Made by a program: the position numbers and the translations under genes. Below are positions 8,332 through 17,478 of a DNA stretch of 64,000 nucleotides, piece by piece. The notes below the pieces were generated by a model, which saw only the letters and a program-made list of their open reading frames with translations, did no database searches and was not told where the DNA came from. The stretch's first letter is position 1. The number at the start of each line of letters is the position of its first letter. The DNA comes from Corynebacterium sp. J010B-136 (lineage in GTDB: Bacteria > Actinomycetota > Actinomycetes > Mycobacteriales > Mycobacteriaceae). Where the stretch lies: the NCBI RefSeq assembly GCF_002967075.1, contig NZ_PUGE01000002.1:248001-312000 (forward strand). The letters are read 5' to 3'.

Positions 8332-10092
8332 ATGAGTAATGGTGATGAGGATTCAACCGGTGGCCAACCACAATCACATGGAGATTACTCCTCGGACCAG
8401 GTTGAACGCGAGATGTCAGTGGCTGCAGCGAAAGCAGCAGCAGAAAGAGCGCGTCGACGTGCGCATGAAGCCATGGTGGCAGCAGCCGAGCAGTCGCGCG
8501 GTGAAAAGCTCACCATCAAAACCGCCACGGGCTGGGTCCATGGCCGCATGGAAGAGACCGAAGGCAAGCTAGTTCGCTCCTGGCGCGGGATTCCTTTCGG
8601 CGCTGATACTTCAGGCGATAATCGTTTCCGCGCGCCTCGGCCTGCGCCGGCGTGGGAGGGGATTCGGTATTGCAGCGAGTTTGGCCCGGTAGCGCCGCAG
8701 CCGACGTATTCTTGGCAGGACCGCATCGTGGGCAGCGAAGACTGTCTACATCTGGATGTCGTGCGCCCGGATACGGATGAAAAGTTGCCGGTGGTTGTCT
8801 ATTTCCATGGCGGATCTTTTATCGTGGGCTCCTCACACATGCTTATGCTGCGCGGGTTTCAGCTCACTGAGGCGATGAATGTTGTCTATGTGTCCATTAA
8901 CTTTCGGCTCGGAGCTTTGGGCTATCTGGATTTGCGGTCGCTTTCCGATGACTGCGTGGCCAATCCCGCAGTTATGGACCAGCTTTTGGCCTTGCAGTGG
9001 GTACAGGAAAATATCTCCGCATTTGGCGGCGACCCTGATTGCGTCACCGCCATGGGCGAATCCGCGGGCGGTGCCGCAGTATTGACGTTGATGGCAAGTC
9101 CTGCCGCGAAAGGGCTTTTTCACCGCGCGATTGCGCAGTCTTCGCCGGTGGGGATGATCCACTCGCGTACACAGTCGACGTTTTGGGCTCGCGAGCTAGT
9201 AAAGCGCATGGCCTTGCCGCGCGGCACGACGGTGGGTGCGCTGCGTGAGGCTGCTAGTGATGACATCGTTCGCGCAGGCCAGTCGATGATGTGGCGCAAC
9301 GGCGAGCTATTGCACCTGAATTCTTCTTATGCGCCCACAGTCGATGGGGATTTGATTCCGGATCATCCTTTGGAGGTCTTTGCCCGCGGCCAGCAGCTTG
9401 ATATTCCGTTGCTGATTGGCACCAACAGTGATGAAGCAAGCTTTTCAAAGTTTATGTTTCAGCGTGAGCATATTCGCCAACGCGCAGCCGTTCGCTTGCT
9501 GGCGTCTTTTGATGAAGAAAACGCCCGCGGAGTAGTCGATGCCTATGACGGGGCGACTAATCGTAATGACTTTGCAGAGCTGCTTGCCGATGCCCTCTTT
9601 TGGGCGCCGTCGATTCGCATTGCACAGTCGCATGCCTTGAAAAATTCCACGTGGATGTATCGCTTTTCCTATGCCTCGAAAGCCTTGCGCGCATTGGGTC
9701 TGGGCGCGATGCATTCGATGGAGCTGTCTAATGTCTTCGGCGATATGAACGCCTCTCGGGCATCGTTGCTGTTACGCATGGGCAGTGCGGAGGAAATGAA
9801 TGAGCTTACCGCGCTTATGCAGCGACATTGGGCGAACTTTATCCACTTTGGGCGCCCCGGTAATGATTGGCCGCAGTACACCACCTCAGCCTCGCAAGCG
9901 AAGTCGGAGAGCCCAGGGGCTGCTCCTGCGCACCGGGCAACGATGATGTTTGATGTCCCGCACCGCCTTGATTTTGATCCACGACGTGAGCGACGCAAGG
10001 CCTGGAATGACTACAACATGCTGGAATGGGGATTGGGGCGTCCTGATATTTTGGCAGAAATTGAGTTCTTGCTCGAAGGGTTTAGACCGTAG
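8332..10092 (+). CDS. Type B carboxylesterase
   Basis: A 586-residue alpha/beta-hydrolase of the carboxylesterase/cholinesterase family, hydrolysing carboxylic esters. Visible motifs: oxyanion-hole FHGGSF near residue 162, the nucleophile elbow GESAGGAA near 245, the carboxylesterase signature EDCLHLDV near 139, and the acid/histidine region in the C-terminal third (GAMHSMEL). Residues 1-60 form a charged Ala/Arg/Glu-rich extension with no signal peptide, so it is probably cytosolic. Length matches the family. The ATG at 8332 lacks a clear ribosome-binding site; a start nearer the catalytic domain is possible. No operon partner. Substrate cannot be predicted. Confidence 0.9.
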   Translation: MSNGDEDSTGGQPQSHGDYSSDQVEREMSVAAAKAAAERARRRAHEAMVAAAEQSRGEKLTIKTATGWVHGRMEETEGKLVRSWRGIPFGADTSGDNRFRAPRPAPAWEGIRYCSEFGPVAPQPTYSWQDRIVGSEDCLHLDVVRPDTDEKLPVVVYFHGGSFIVGSSHMLMLRGFQLTEAMNVVYVSINFRLGALGYLDLRSLSDDCVANPAVMDQLLALQWVQENISAFGGDPDCVTAMGESAGGAAVLTLMASPAAKGLFHRAIAQSSPVGMIHSRTQSTFWARELVKRMALPRGTTVGALREAASDDIVRAGQSMMWRNGELLHLNSSYAPTVDGDLIPDHPLEVFARGQQLDIPLLIGTNSDEASFSKFMFQREHIRQRAAVRLLASFDEENARGVVDAYDGATNRNDFAELLADALFWAPSIRIAQSHALKNSTWMYRFSYASKALRALGLGAMHSMELSNVFGDMNASRASLLLRMGSAEEMNELTALMQRHWANFIHFGRPGNDWPQYTTSASQAKSESPGAAPAHRATMMFDVPHRLDFDPRRERRKAWNDYNMLEWGLGRPDILAEIEFLLEGFRP

Positions 10093-10256
10093 TGGCCAGC
10101 GGGTTTCTTGTCATTGATTCCGCTTGTAGAGAACACGTCAAGAAACTGCTGGGATCGGCTGCCTAAGATTGTGGGATCGCGGTAGGCTTGTGCGGCAACG
10201 GCTTTTCTAGATAACCGTTGTCGCATGGCCCACGCTTTATTATCAACAAGGACGGA

Positions 10257-11228
10257 ATGCCAGATATGAGCTTTTTCGAGAACATTGCAGCGGCCTTGGA
10301 TGCCGAGGGTATTGAGTCTCGCGTCAATGATGACATTATGTTTGTGCCGATTACCGCGGACTTGGAGATTCAGTTCGTGGAAATCGATCAACTGCTTCCC
10401 GCAGCGAATGTCTACATTGCAGCAGCTGATGTCGACGAAGACGACGAAGACTTTGAAGCAGTACTAGTGTCAGTGGCTTTTTCCGTTGAAGATGCAGTAG
10501 AAGCGGTGGCTCGCCACATCGCAACCGACCAAGTGGTCACCGTCTTGCGCGATTTGCTGGAAGGCACTGATGAGCGCATTGCAGAGTTGGAATTTGTGCA
10601 AGATGAATTCAACCCGAACTTGGTCGTAGCAGAAGTAGCGAATGATTCAGAGCTGCGCGTGCTCGTTGAAACAGTCGACGGCGTGCCGTCGGCTATCGTG
10701 CGCTTTTTGTCTTTTGCCTACACCGAAGATGAATTTGATGATGCCGAAGATTCCTCGCAGATCGATGACTACGATGATGCAACCATCCAGGAACTGTGGG
10801 ATGTGGATGCAGAAGAAGGCGTCGATTCTGAGGAGCCATTGAGCGACGATGAATACCAGCTGCTGTTGCAGTCTTCGCTTTTCGACGGAGCAGAACCGGT
10901 CATTGAGATTCCCGCAGAAACCCTCGAGCTGGGAACCTACATTGACTTCGACCGTCTTTTTGACGTTCTTGGCCTAGTCTCTGAACAAGCTTTGGATTGG
11001 GAGTCACAGTTGGTGCCTTTCGATTCTGACGAATTTGATGAGCCAGATGTCTATGACATCTACGGTGAAGACACTTTGGATGAAGAACTCGAAAGTGAGC
11101 TTGAAGGATACGAAGACGGCTTCGATGATGAAGATGACGAGGATGATGACCTCGAAATCCACGAACTATCGGGCTCGCGTACAGGTGCTGATTCTGAAGA
11201 CTCAGATGATGCCGAACGCGATAACTAG
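10257..11228 (+). CDS. Acidic hypothetical protein
   Basis: A 323-residue, strongly acidic protein with no membrane segment. The N-terminal 190 residues look globular and may contain two similar alpha/beta halves (MSFFENIAAALDAEG and the segment after the DEDDEDFE break); the C-terminal part holds long Asp/Glu runs, ending in a tail of Glu, Asp and Gly near residues 270-323. I do not recognise a family. The start at 10257 is chosen because AAGGA lies just upstream; ATG 10266 is also possible, and an in-frame ATG at 10218 has no ribosome-binding site. Acidic composition suggests binding to basic partners or cations; that is inference. Confidence 0.7.
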   Translation: MPDMSFFENIAAALDAEGIESRVNDDIMFVPITADLEIQFVEIDQLLPAANVYIAAADVDEDDEDFEAVLVSVAFSVEDAVEAVARHIATDQVVTVLRDLLEGTDERIAELEFVQDEFNPNLVVAEVANDSELRVLVETVDGVPSAIVRFLSFAYTEDEFDDAEDSSQIDDYDDATIQELWDVDAEEGVDSEEPLSDDEYQLLLQSSLFDGAEPVIEIPAETLELGTYIDFDRLFDVLGLVSEQALDWESQLVPFDSDEFDEPDVYDIYGEDTLDEELESELEGYEDGFDDEDDEDDDLEIHELSGSRTGADSEDSDDAERDN

Positions 11229-11269
11229 CAACTAGTTAGTCGCGGCCAGCTTTAGGCGCTGCGTCAGAG

Positions 11270-11313
11270 GCCCGCGGTGCATAGTCGGTGAAAGCCAATT
11301 GTGCACCGCGGGC
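11270..11313. terminator. Bidirectional terminator-like hairpin
   Basis: GCCCGCGGTGCA (11270-11281) pairs perfectly with TGCACCGCGGGC (11302-11313); 12-bp stem, 20-nt loop, between convergent genes. T-runs are poor on both sides. Confidence 0.65.
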
Positions 11314-11332
11314 TTCGTGCTGCGCGGATTGC

Positions 11333-11884
11333 TTACGCCGCTTGGTTGAGGCCGGCGAACATTGAACTCGGGGAGCGCAGTGGCTGGTAATCCCGGTCCA
11401 CCATCCATACAAAAGTTGTGGCTTGTCCAGAAGAGATCTCATGCACCGCAGTAGCGGTATGTGGTGGGATAAGGGCACGCACCCAGCCTTCGGCAATTTC
11501 AGGCCGCACTTCAAGTCCCGCAGGATCGGTGATGCGAAGGCGAATGAGATAGGCCGGCTTGCGGCGTTCGCCGTAGCCGTGAATGCGTGAAATCGCGCGT
11601 GGGCCTACGCGGAAGCGGGAGATGCTTGCGGTCAAGTCCCCGTGGTCGATTACTCCTGGAAGTTGTTTTATCGGCGGGCGCCAATTGGCTATATCTCGGT
11701 TGAGGGAGCGCGGATGACGCATGATGGAATTTAGGGCATCGACCGTATCTGAGTGAGCAAACAGTACTTCATTAGCTACCGTGGCAGCATCGACAAGCGG
11801 GGCGCGCTTGGCCTGCGCTGCTTGACGTGCCTGCGAAATGGAGCGTGGGTTCATGGACGTGGGAATGTTTTTGTGCTTTTTCAT
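11333..11884 (-). CDS. Hypothetical protein
   Basis: About 183 residues, basic N-terminus (MKKHKN, then an Arg/Ala/Gln-rich helix) followed by a compact domain with segments such as IANWRPPIKQLPG, FRVGPRAISRIHGYG and TTFVWMVDRDYQPL. No signal peptide or membrane span. I do not recognise it. The start is uncertain: ATG 11884 (MKKHKN) is taken, ATG 11914 (MSEGG, preceded by AGAACGG) adds ten residues, and a longer open frame to 12067 would run into the divergent MFS gene and is unlikely. It is transcribed divergently from that transporter gene, which may hint at shared regulation, but it has no visible helix-turn-helix. Confidence 0.6.
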   Translation of the reverse strand: MKKHKNIPTSMNPRSISQARQAAQAKRAPLVDAATVANEVLFAHSDTVDALNSIMRHPRSLNRDIANWRPPIKQLPGVIDHGDLTASISRFRVGPRAISRIHGYGERRKPAYLIRLRITDPAGLEVRPEIAEGWVRALIPPHTATAVHEISSGQATTFVWMVDRDYQPLRSPSSMFAGLNQAA

Positions 11885-12017
11885 GTTTAACACTCTAGGA
11901 CCACCTTCGGACATCCGTTCTAAAGTTTCAAAAACTATTAGAACATAAATTCGATAACTTTGGGGTCTTGATGTTGAAAAGACTTTATTGAGTATTAGGG
12001 CTAGAGTTAACCGAGCT

Positions 12018-13271
12018 ATGAAAAATATTGAATCCACCTCCCTAGATGCGGATCTCGACGCGAGCAAAGTGCAGCCGAAAGTTCCACGGGAAATCTGGGT
12101 CTTAGTCGTTGCTGCGTTTATTATCGCCTTGGGCTATGGGTTGATTGCCCCGCTGCTGCCGCAATTCATTGTCTCTTTCGATGTGTCAATGGCAGCCGCA
12201 GGCCTTGTAGTTTCAATCTTTTCAGTAACCCGGCTGATTATGGCGCCGGGCGCGGGCGTGCTCGTCGATAAACTGGGAACCCGCGCGGTGTATATCACCG
12301 GTCTATTTATTGTCGCTGTGACCACCGGTTTGGTTGCAGGTGCTATGGAATATTGGCACATTATTGTCCTGCGCGCGCTGGCCGGAATTGGCTCGACCAT
12401 GTTTACGGTCTCGGCCATGGGGCTCATTGTAAAGATGGCGCCGCCAACGATTCGCGGTAAGTGCTCGGCGATTTATGGCACCTCATTTCTGATCGGCAAT
12501 ATCATCGGCCCGATCATGGGCGCGGCCCTGTCCTTTTTGGGATTCCGGTGGCCATTTTTTATCTATGGTGTTGGCGTAGCGCTAGCGGCATTAGTGGTGT
12601 GGATCTTGATGCCCAAGGTGGATCATGCTGAGGAGGCATCCACCGCGAAACCGCCGATGAAGCTGAAAGAAGCGTGGGGCGATACTGCTTTTCGCGCGGC
12701 ATTGACCTCGAACTTTGCGCATGGTTGGGCAAATATGGGCGTGCGTGTTTCAGTCGTGCCGCTATTTGCTGCAGCGATGTTTCATAATGGCTCGGCGGTG
12801 GCTGGCTTCGCTTTGGCAGCCTATGCCTTGGGGACTGCAATTGTGTTGCAGGTATCTGGGCGGATGGCAGATAGCATTGGTAGGCGACCACTGATTATTG
12901 CCGGGCTGACGGGCACGGCGATCTTCGTCGGTGTCTTCGGTGTTGCCGGCTCAGCGCCGGTGCTGATTGTATTGTCTGCTTTGGCAGGTGCTGCTGGTGG
13001 ATTTACCAACCCAGCGCAGCAAGCTGTGATTGCAGATGTTATTGGCAATGAACGCTCCGGCGGGCAGGTGCTGTCATCGTTTCAGATGGCAATGGATCTG
13101 GGCTCCATTGGCGGGCCAATTATCGTGGGCCTGTTGGCGGATATCTTCGGATTCAAGATTGCGTTCGCGGTGTGCGGCGTGCTGTCGCTCATTGGTGTTG
13201 TGGCCTGGATTTTTGCACGTGAGACTTTAGAAAACCCGAAGCCCAAAATTCGGCGCTTGCCCAAGGTCTAA
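12018..13271 (+). CDS. MFS transporter, probable drug/metabolite exporter
   Basis: A 417-residue membrane protein with about 12 hydrophobic segments, starting near residue 28 (VLVVAAFIIALGYGLIAPLL). The loop between helices 2 and 3 reads GAGVLVDKLGTR, the major-facilitator signature, repeated in the second half as GRMADSIGRRP. The length and the proline-containing first helix (GLIAPLLPQF) match proton-driven 12-helix exporters. ATG 12018 is preferred over an upstream in-frame codon at 11988 because the extra residues (SIRARVNRA) are untypical. There is no good ribosome-binding site; a TAGAGT hexamer about 10 nt upstream could give a near-leaderless transcript. Substrate unknown. Confidence 0.85.
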   Translation: MKNIESTSLDADLDASKVQPKVPREIWVLVVAAFIIALGYGLIAPLLPQFIVSFDVSMAAAGLVVSIFSVTRLIMAPGAGVLVDKLGTRAVYITGLFIVAVTTGLVAGAMEYWHIIVLRALAGIGSTMFTVSAMGLIVKMAPPTIRGKCSAIYGTSFLIGNIIGPIMGAALSFLGFRWPFFIYGVGVALAALVVWILMPKVDHAEEASTAKPPMKLKEAWGDTAFRAALTSNFAHGWANMGVRVSVVPLFAAAMFHNGSAVAGFALAAYALGTAIVLQVSGRMADSIGRRPLIIAGLTGTAIFVGVFGVAGSAPVLIVLSALAGAAGGFTNPAQQAVIADVIGNERSGGQVLSSFQMAMDLGSIGGPIIVGLLADIFGFKIAFAVCGVLSLIGVVAWIFARETLENPKPKIRRLPKV

Positions 13272-13492
13272 AGCTTTATCCTCGGGGGTAATGGGGGTGT
13301 TTTTGGGGCGCCGGAGTGGTGACTTTGTGGCGCACGGCACTTAATATGTATCTCAACTCGCGTCAGGCTGTCGCGCGGGCATGTATTTAACTCGTCGCAC
13401 TATTTATCGTATTGCCACTTAGAAATGCATGCCTTTATGCGCATGCCCTGTGGCAATGGGTAGATATCAAAGCCCATAGTCAGGAGTTCGTC

Positions 13493-14866
13493 ATGACGAC
13501 GCCCGAAGCGAAGCCCGAAGCAACGGTGAATTCCAATCACAGCAATTCACCGGATGATAATGACACCGCCATTCCACATGTCAAAGGAAAATGGCGCCTT
13601 GTTGTCTACAGCGCGATTGGCGCCTTCGTATTCTTCTTTCCCATGCAGTACCAGGGAAAGAGCTCAATTCCCCTGGACCACATGGTTACCATCGTTCGGG
13701 AAGCAATACCCAGCATTGTTCCGTGGTTGATTCTGGCTCTGGCTGCATTCGGAACGTATCGCGGAATTGCCACCAAATCCTGGCAGCGCGGCTGGGTGCA
13801 CGGCGTATTCGCAATATTGAACTTCGTGGGCCTGCTGGTTTCTTTCTTGCACATCATTGGCCAATTGCCGTGGGTGCTTGGCGATGAAAACCTGGTTCCA
13901 TTTTTGTGGAATGCCATTGCAATCCCCGTGGGATTGATCGTGCCGATTGGCGGCGCGTTCTTGGGCCTGCTCATTGGCTACGGCCTTTTGGAATTTGTTG
14001 GTGTGTTCATGCAGCCGGTCATGCGCCCGCTGTTTAAAACGCCAGGCCGCAGTGCTATTGATGCGGTGGCATCATTTGTTGGTTCCTACTCGCTGGGCAT
14101 TTTGATTACGGACCGCGTGTACCAGCAAGGTGGCTACACCGGACGCGAAGCAGCGATTGTAGCGACCGGGTTTTCCACTGTTTCTGCAGCGTTTATGGTG
14201 ATTGTGGCCAAGTCTTTGGACCTGATGCACATGTGGACCACGTTCTTCTTCGCAACCTTGGTGATCACCTTTACGGTGACAGCAATTACCGTGCATATCC
14301 CGCCGCTACGAACCATCCCGGATGAGTACTTTGAAGGCTCCACGCCCTCGCCAGAACAAAAGGTAACCGGCAACCGCTTTAAAGCAGCAGTGCGTGAAGG
14401 TTTGCTAACTTTGGATGCCGCGCCAAGCTTGGGCAAATCCATTTGGATCAATTTCCGCGACGGGCTGCGTCTGGCGGGCGCGATTGTGCCATCGATCATG
14501 TCTGTTGGCTTGATTGGCCTGCTGCTGCAGCGTTTTACCCCGATCTTCGAGTGGATTGGCTACCTTTTCTACCCATTCGCATGGCTGGTGCGCCTGCCTG
14601 AACCACAGCTGGCCAGTGAAGCAGCAGCGCTGGGTATTGCTGAGATGTTCTTGCCGGCCACCGCAGTTGCCGGCAGCGATGACCTAGTGCTGAAGTTTGT
14701 TATCGGCGTGGTGTCAATCTCCGCAATTATCTTCTTCTCCGCGCTGGTGCCATGCATCATGGCAACCCGGATTCCAGTTTCTATCCCGAAGATGCTGGTT
14801 ATCTGGTTTGAGCGTGTGGCGCTGACCATTGTCATCGCCACACCAGTTGCTTACCTTCTGCTGTGA
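13493..14866 (+). CDS. YjiH-family membrane protein (Gate domain)
   Basis: A 457-residue protein with a soluble N-terminal 40 residues, then about 9-10 hydrophobic segments (first at VVYSAIGAFVFFFPMQY). Segments such as GRSAIDAVASFVGSYSLGIL and EAAALGIAEMFLPATAVAG are characteristic of the YjiH family with the nucleoside-recognition (Gate) fold, whose role is thought to be transport but is not well defined. Start ATG 13493 has AGGAG seven nt upstream; the in-frame ATG at 13412 lacks one. The gene ends 20 bp before the convergent hutG, so it borders the hut cluster and could carry histidine, urocanate or another hut-linked solute. This is inference from position. Confidence 0.8.
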   Translation: MTTPEAKPEATVNSNHSNSPDDNDTAIPHVKGKWRLVVYSAIGAFVFFFPMQYQGKSSIPLDHMVTIVREAIPSIVPWLILALAAFGTYRGIATKSWQRGWVHGVFAILNFVGLLVSFLHIIGQLPWVLGDENLVPFLWNAIAIPVGLIVPIGGAFLGLLIGYGLLEFVGVFMQPVMRPLFKTPGRSAIDAVASFVGSYSLGILITDRVYQQGGYTGREAAIVATGFSTVSAAFMVIVAKSLDLMHMWTTFFFATLVITFTVTAITVHIPPLRTIPDEYFEGSTPSPEQKVTGNRFKAAVREGLLTLDAAPSLGKSIWINFRDGLRLAGAIVPSIMSVGLIGLLLQRFTPIFEWIGYLFYPFAWLVRLPEPQLASEAAALGIAEMFLPATAVAGSDDLVLKFVIGVVSISAIIFFSALVPCIMATRIPVSIPKMLVIWFERVALTIVIATPVAYLLL

Positions 14867-14886
14867 GCTATTCCCTGAGCGATTTT

Positions 14887-15846
14887 TTAAGTTGCTGACG
14901 TCGAAAGAACGTGAGCGACCGCAATATCGTTGATCAACCGCGCACCCAATTTGGCTGTGCGGTTGTCTTGATCAAAGCGGGGATTAATCTCCACGATATC
15001 TACCAACGCCAGTTTTCCGGTAGCAGCGATTGCGACGGCAATGGCGCGGATGCGGTCAAAGCTCACGCCCAAAGCTGCAGGAGCAGAAACCCCCGGTGCT
15101 TGGTCGGCGGGCAAAACATCCATGTCGATGGAAAGGTGCACGCGCTCATGCGGGGAGTTTTGAACCAGCACGCGCGCTAATTGCGCAGCATCTTTTACGC
15201 TCATCTCCGCAAGGTCTTCATCCAACGTGATGTGAACGCCAAGCTCATTTGCAGTCTCAAAAAGCGTGGCGGTGTTATTCGGCTGGGAGATGCCCAAAAC
15301 GCTGTAATCAAAATCCTTTTCACCTACAAGCTGGGATATCTGTAAAAAGGGCGTGCCGGAAGTTGGGCGGGTCTCCGAGCGCAAGTCGAAGTGCGCGTCC
15401 AGATTAATAATCTGCGCAGGGCCTAAGGATCGAAACAGCCCGCGGTGGGAGCCAAAAGCAGTCTCATGCCCGCCGCCTAGGATGATGGTTAAATGTCCGG
15501 CATCGATAAGCGTGGCTGCTCGCGAAGAAAGCTCCTCATGTGCTCCCTCCAGGTCAGTTTCTTGGGTGGTGATGGTGCCGGCATCGAAAAGCGCAAGCTC
15601 ATCGTGTACTGCTAAACCACCCAGTGCTTCGCGCAAAGCTGCTGGTCCTGCCGCAGCACCTTGCCGTCCGCCGTTGCGCTCAACGCCTTCATCGGAAGCA
15701 AAGCCCAACAAGGCAACACCCGCGGGCGAATCTTGTGCAATGGGTTCAATGACGCTGTGCCACCGGGCATGTTCCGGTCCGGGGCCGTCGTTGCGGCCAG
15801 ACCAATCGGGGGCAGGGGAGTACAAAGGCGCGGTCTCAGTGTTCAT
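14887..15846 (-). CDS. hutG: Formimidoylglutamase
   Basis: A 319-residue ureohydrolase of the arginase/agmatinase fold that splits N-formimino-L-glutamate to glutamate and formamide, the last step of histidine degradation. Metal-binding motifs are seen in order: GGGHETAFGSHRG (near residue 125), NLDAHFDLR (near 148) and SIDMDVLPADQAPG (near 243), each giving the His/Asp ligands of the binuclear Mn site; VDIVEINPRFD near 288 closes the site. The length is normal. It is divergent from hutR with only about 52 bp between starts, so one control region serves both. The hut context settles the substrate as formiminoglutamate rather than agmatine. Confidence 0.93.
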   Translation of the reverse strand: MNTETAPLYSPAPDWSGRNDGPGPEHARWHSVIEPIAQDSPAGVALLGFASDEGVERNGGRQGAAAGPAALREALGGLAVHDELALFDAGTITTQETDLEGAHEELSSRAATLIDAGHLTIILGGGHETAFGSHRGLFRSLGPAQIINLDAHFDLRSETRPTSGTPFLQISQLVGEKDFDYSVLGISQPNNTATLFETANELGVHITLDEDLAEMSVKDAAQLARVLVQNSPHERVHLSIDMDVLPADQAPGVSAPAALGVSFDRIRAIAVAIAATGKLALVDIVEINPRFDQDNRTAKLGARLINDIAVAHVLSTSAT

Positions 15847-15898
15847 GTACCCGATAATAAAGCAGAAAATTGTCCGATTCGTGTTCTATGGTGAATTG

Positions 15899-16657
15899 GT
15901 GAGCAAAATTCAGGTTCCCGCGGCGCGCAATACCTTGCGCATTTTGTCTTTGCTGTCGAGCATTGATGTGCCAATTTCTGCTGCGCGTATCCGCACGGAG
16001 CTGGATTTGCCGCGTTCAACGACCTACCATTTGCTGGCTGAGCTGGAGACTTCCGGCTTTGTGGTGCACCTTCCGGAAAATCAAACCTATGGTTTGGGCC
16101 TGGCGGCTTATTCGATGGCTTCGGCTTATACAACGCAGCAACCTTTGGTGCGCATGGCACAAAAGCCTCTGTTGGAAGCAGCTTCGCTTGTCGATGGCTC
16201 CGGGCACCTCGCGCGTTTATCCGGCTCAGAGATTTTATATTTGAGCGAAGTTCGTTCTGAACAAGCCGTGAGTTTGATTACGGAAGTCGGCGTGCGCTTA
16301 TCGGCGGCGCGTACGGCCTCGGGGCGGATTATGCTGGCGCATCTACCGCAGGCAGAAGCCAAAGCGGCGCTGAGTACAAGTGGGCTGCACAAATCGTGGC
16401 GAGAGATTAAAGAGCGCCTGGAGCTTTTTCACCGCCGTGGATGGGCTGAGGAAATTGAAGAAGTCTCACGGGGACAGCGTTCAATCGCCGTGGCGATTGT
16501 GGATCATTTGCAGCGCCCTGCGGCTTCTTTGGCAGTGACCTATCGCGTTGATGTGGCAGAAAATGAGCAAGCAGTCGACGCCGCAATCGCTGTGTTGATG
16601 AAATCAGCCAAGTCTATTTCGCAGCGCATGTACGGCACGGGCGCGAAAGCGCAGTAG
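15899..16657 (+). CDS. hutR: IclR-type regulator of histidine utilisation
   Basis: A 252-residue transcription factor: winged helix-turn-helix at residues about 8-65 (SAARIRTELDLPRSTTYHLL) and an IclR effector-binding domain at about 80-245 (LYLSEVRSEQAVSLITEVG, RTASGRIMLAHL). A homologous IclR protein, HutR, controls the hut genes of C. resistens. I choose GTG 15899; the frame stays open far upstream through the hutG antisense strand, so start is uncertain (GTG 15881 possible). Adjacent to hutG and upstream of hutH-hutU-hutI. A matching 14-bp site lies at 19122. The effector is presumably histidine or urocanate (inference). Confidence 0.85.
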   Translation: MSKIQVPAARNTLRILSLLSSIDVPISAARIRTELDLPRSTTYHLLAELETSGFVVHLPENQTYGLGLAAYSMASAYTTQQPLVRMAQKPLLEAASLVDGSGHLARLSGSEILYLSEVRSEQAVSLITEVGVRLSAARTASGRIMLAHLPQAEAKAALSTSGLHKSWREIKERLELFHRRGWAEEIEEVSRGQRSIAVAIVDHLQRPAASLAVTYRVDVAENEQAVDAAIAVLMKSAKSISQRMYGTGAKAQ

Positions 16658-16667
16658 GGTAGCGGGT

Positions 16668-17333
16668 ATGGCTTTAGGAAAACTGGGTGGACAAGCACGC
16701 GTTAGTGACCGCGCTTTTGATGCGCTATATACGGCGATTATTCACGGCGACTTAGAAGCTGGAAGCCGATTGCAGGTGCGTGATTTGGCAGAGTCTTTAG
16801 GGACATCGATGATGCCCGTGCGCGAGGCTTTAAACCGACTAGAGGAATTTGGTCTAGTCGAGACCTTGCCATATCGCGGCGCGGTGGTGAAGACATTTTC
16901 CCAAGGCGAGTTGCTGGAGATTTACTCAGTTCGCACGCTATTGGAGTCGCAAGCTGTGAAACTAGGCATCGGGCAGTGCGATGGCGTCTGCGTTAAAGAG
17001 CTGGAAGAAAAGCTTCAGCAGATTCAACAGGCCCTAGAAGCGCAAGACCCAGCGGGCTTTCTGGATGCCGAAGAAGCCATGTTGACCTGTGTATTTGAAC
17101 GCGCCGGTAATCAGACTTTGATGAACTTCATCCACACCTTGTGGGCGCGCTCGCGCTACTACAAGATGGTCGGTGTTAAGGATCTCTTTGAAACCGGCAA
17201 TGTCGCATTGCTTTACGATGAAGCCGCGCAATTTGTCGCCGGCGCTACCGCCCAAGATGAGGACATGGCGTTGGACGCGCTGTTCACTGCGCTCAAGCGT
17301 GCCGAGGATGGCATCCGCGCCGAACTCGGATAG
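16668..17333 (+). CDS. GntR/FadR-family regulator in the hut cluster
   Basis: A 221-residue regulator with an N-terminal winged helix (residues about 12-75, LQVRDLAESLGTSMMPVREA, the classic GntR recognition region) and a C-terminal all-helical FCD domain (about 85-215) of the FadR subgroup, which binds small carboxylates, often through a metal. It begins 10 bp after hutR. TAGGGT sits 7 nt in front of the ATG with no Shine-Dalgarno, so it may also be made from a leaderless transcript. Its position just upstream of hutH and of a strong palindrome (17355-17381) suggests it co-regulates hut genes or itself. Confidence 0.88.
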   Translation: MALGKLGGQARVSDRAFDALYTAIIHGDLEAGSRLQVRDLAESLGTSMMPVREALNRLEEFGLVETLPYRGAVVKTFSQGELLEIYSVRTLLESQAVKLGIGQCDGVCVKELEEKLQQIQQALEAQDPAGFLDAEEAMLTCVFERAGNQTLMNFIHTLWARSRYYKMVGVKDLFETGNVALLYDEAAQFVAGATAQDEDMALDALFTALKRAEDGIRAELG

Positions 17334-17354
17334 GCAGGATGAGCGAAACGTTCA

Positions 17355-17381
17355 TCTCGGATACGAGGCTCGTATCTGAGA
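17355..17381. promoter_or_regulatory. 27-bp palindrome upstream of hutH
   Basis: Arms TCTC-g-GATACGA and TCGTATC-t-GAGA around a 3-nt centre give 11 of 12 paired positions. It lies 22 bp after the GntR gene and about 100 bp before hutH. No T-run follows, so an operator (for the GntR or IclR regulator) is more likely than a terminator. Confidence 0.6.
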
Positions 17382-17478
17382 CAACCGGGCGATTAGTGGT
17401 GTGTCTCACGGCGGGTAAGTTCTGTAGGTTTAATCTCAAAACCAGGGGTTTTATCCAAAGAACTAAAAAGGAGCTTGC

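Noticed and set aside
15353..15898. Long N-terminal extension of HutR
   Set aside because: It is antisense to hutG; IclR homology starts at about 15899.
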